A stretch of 64,000 nt of DNA, from NCBI GenBank assembly GCA_035771165.1, contig JAWNZC010000322.1, positions 1,271,001-1,335,000 on the forward strand. The letters are read 5' to 3'. The notes beneath the pieces were generated by a model. It ran no database searches and was not told where the DNA came from. It worked only from the letters and a program-made list of their open reading frames with translations. Position 1 is the first letter of the stretch; each line of letters opens with the position of its first letter. The translations under genes were made by a program, and so were the position numbers. Below are positions 63,946 to 64,000 of this stretch, piece after piece. Source of the DNA: Paragorgia papillata. Its lineage: Eukaryota; Cnidaria; Anthozoa; Scleralcyonacea; Coralliidae.

Positions 63946-64000
63946 AGGGGGTCGAAAAGTGGTAGGACATATGTTACGATTGGTTCATATTATAAGTTTC

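Overview
The window is animal nuclear DNA: AT-rich, with interrupted genes (GT..AG introns), little coding sequence, and a very high load of retrotransposon fragments, palindromic MITEs, microsatellites and poly-G tracts. A cnidarian, probably an anthozoan, fits best. The reasons are two intronless rhodopsin-class receptors of a neuropeptide-receptor type, a DEG/ENaC/ASIC-type channel gene, a CR1/L2-like non-LTR element carrying a 2A-like peptide, restriction-like-endonuclease non-LTR elements, Penelope-like sequence and many fold-back MITEs. The species cannot be named from sequence alone.

Layout. (1) 0.6-1.5 kb: an exon or small gene for a basic, Ser-rich, coiled-coil-like protein of unknown function. 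(2) 3.2-10.4 kb: three retrotransposons inside one another. A minus-strand element with a restriction-like endonuclease domain is split at its RT motif (..FQGDS / LSPLLF..) by a 5'-truncated plus-strand RT element flanked by a CTAT duplication. That second element is split by a nearly intact CR1/L2-like element encoding signal peptide, 2A-like motif, PHD finger, AP-endonuclease and reverse transcriptase. A Penelope-like fragment with a hammerhead-ribozyme-like 3' motif follows (10.4-11.3 kb). (3) 11.7-24.5 kb: no convincing host gene; RT remnants, several MITE types with recognisable TSDs, and two minisatellites. (4) 25.0-26.1 and 40.6-41.7 kb: two paralogous intronless class A GPCRs on the plus strand. 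Both lack the Asp of DRY and the Trp of CWxP. Between them lie a decayed RT, a hAT element with a perfect 8-bp TSD, and long fold-back elements. (5) 46.0-61.6 kb, minus strand: a 12-exon DEG/ENaC/ASIC-type channel gene assembled here exon by exon. All splice phases agree and the product is 511 residues. Its introns hold a minisatellite that nearly fills intron 8, (AAC)n, (CAGA)n and (AAT)n tracts, tRNA-like inverted repeats, MITEs and another endonuclease-RT remnant. (6) 61.6-64 kb: MITEs, including a hAT-like one at the right edge.

The host genes do not form a pathway that can be read from the sequence. The receptors are probable neuropeptide-type receptors and the channel may be a peptide- or proton-gated cation channel, so all three are plausible nervous-system genes; that link is inference. 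The most interesting items are the signal-peptide/2A retrotransposon, the nested insertion with its readable history, the unusual GPCR pair, and the channel gene with Asn-Gly where the family normally has the His-Gly gating motif.
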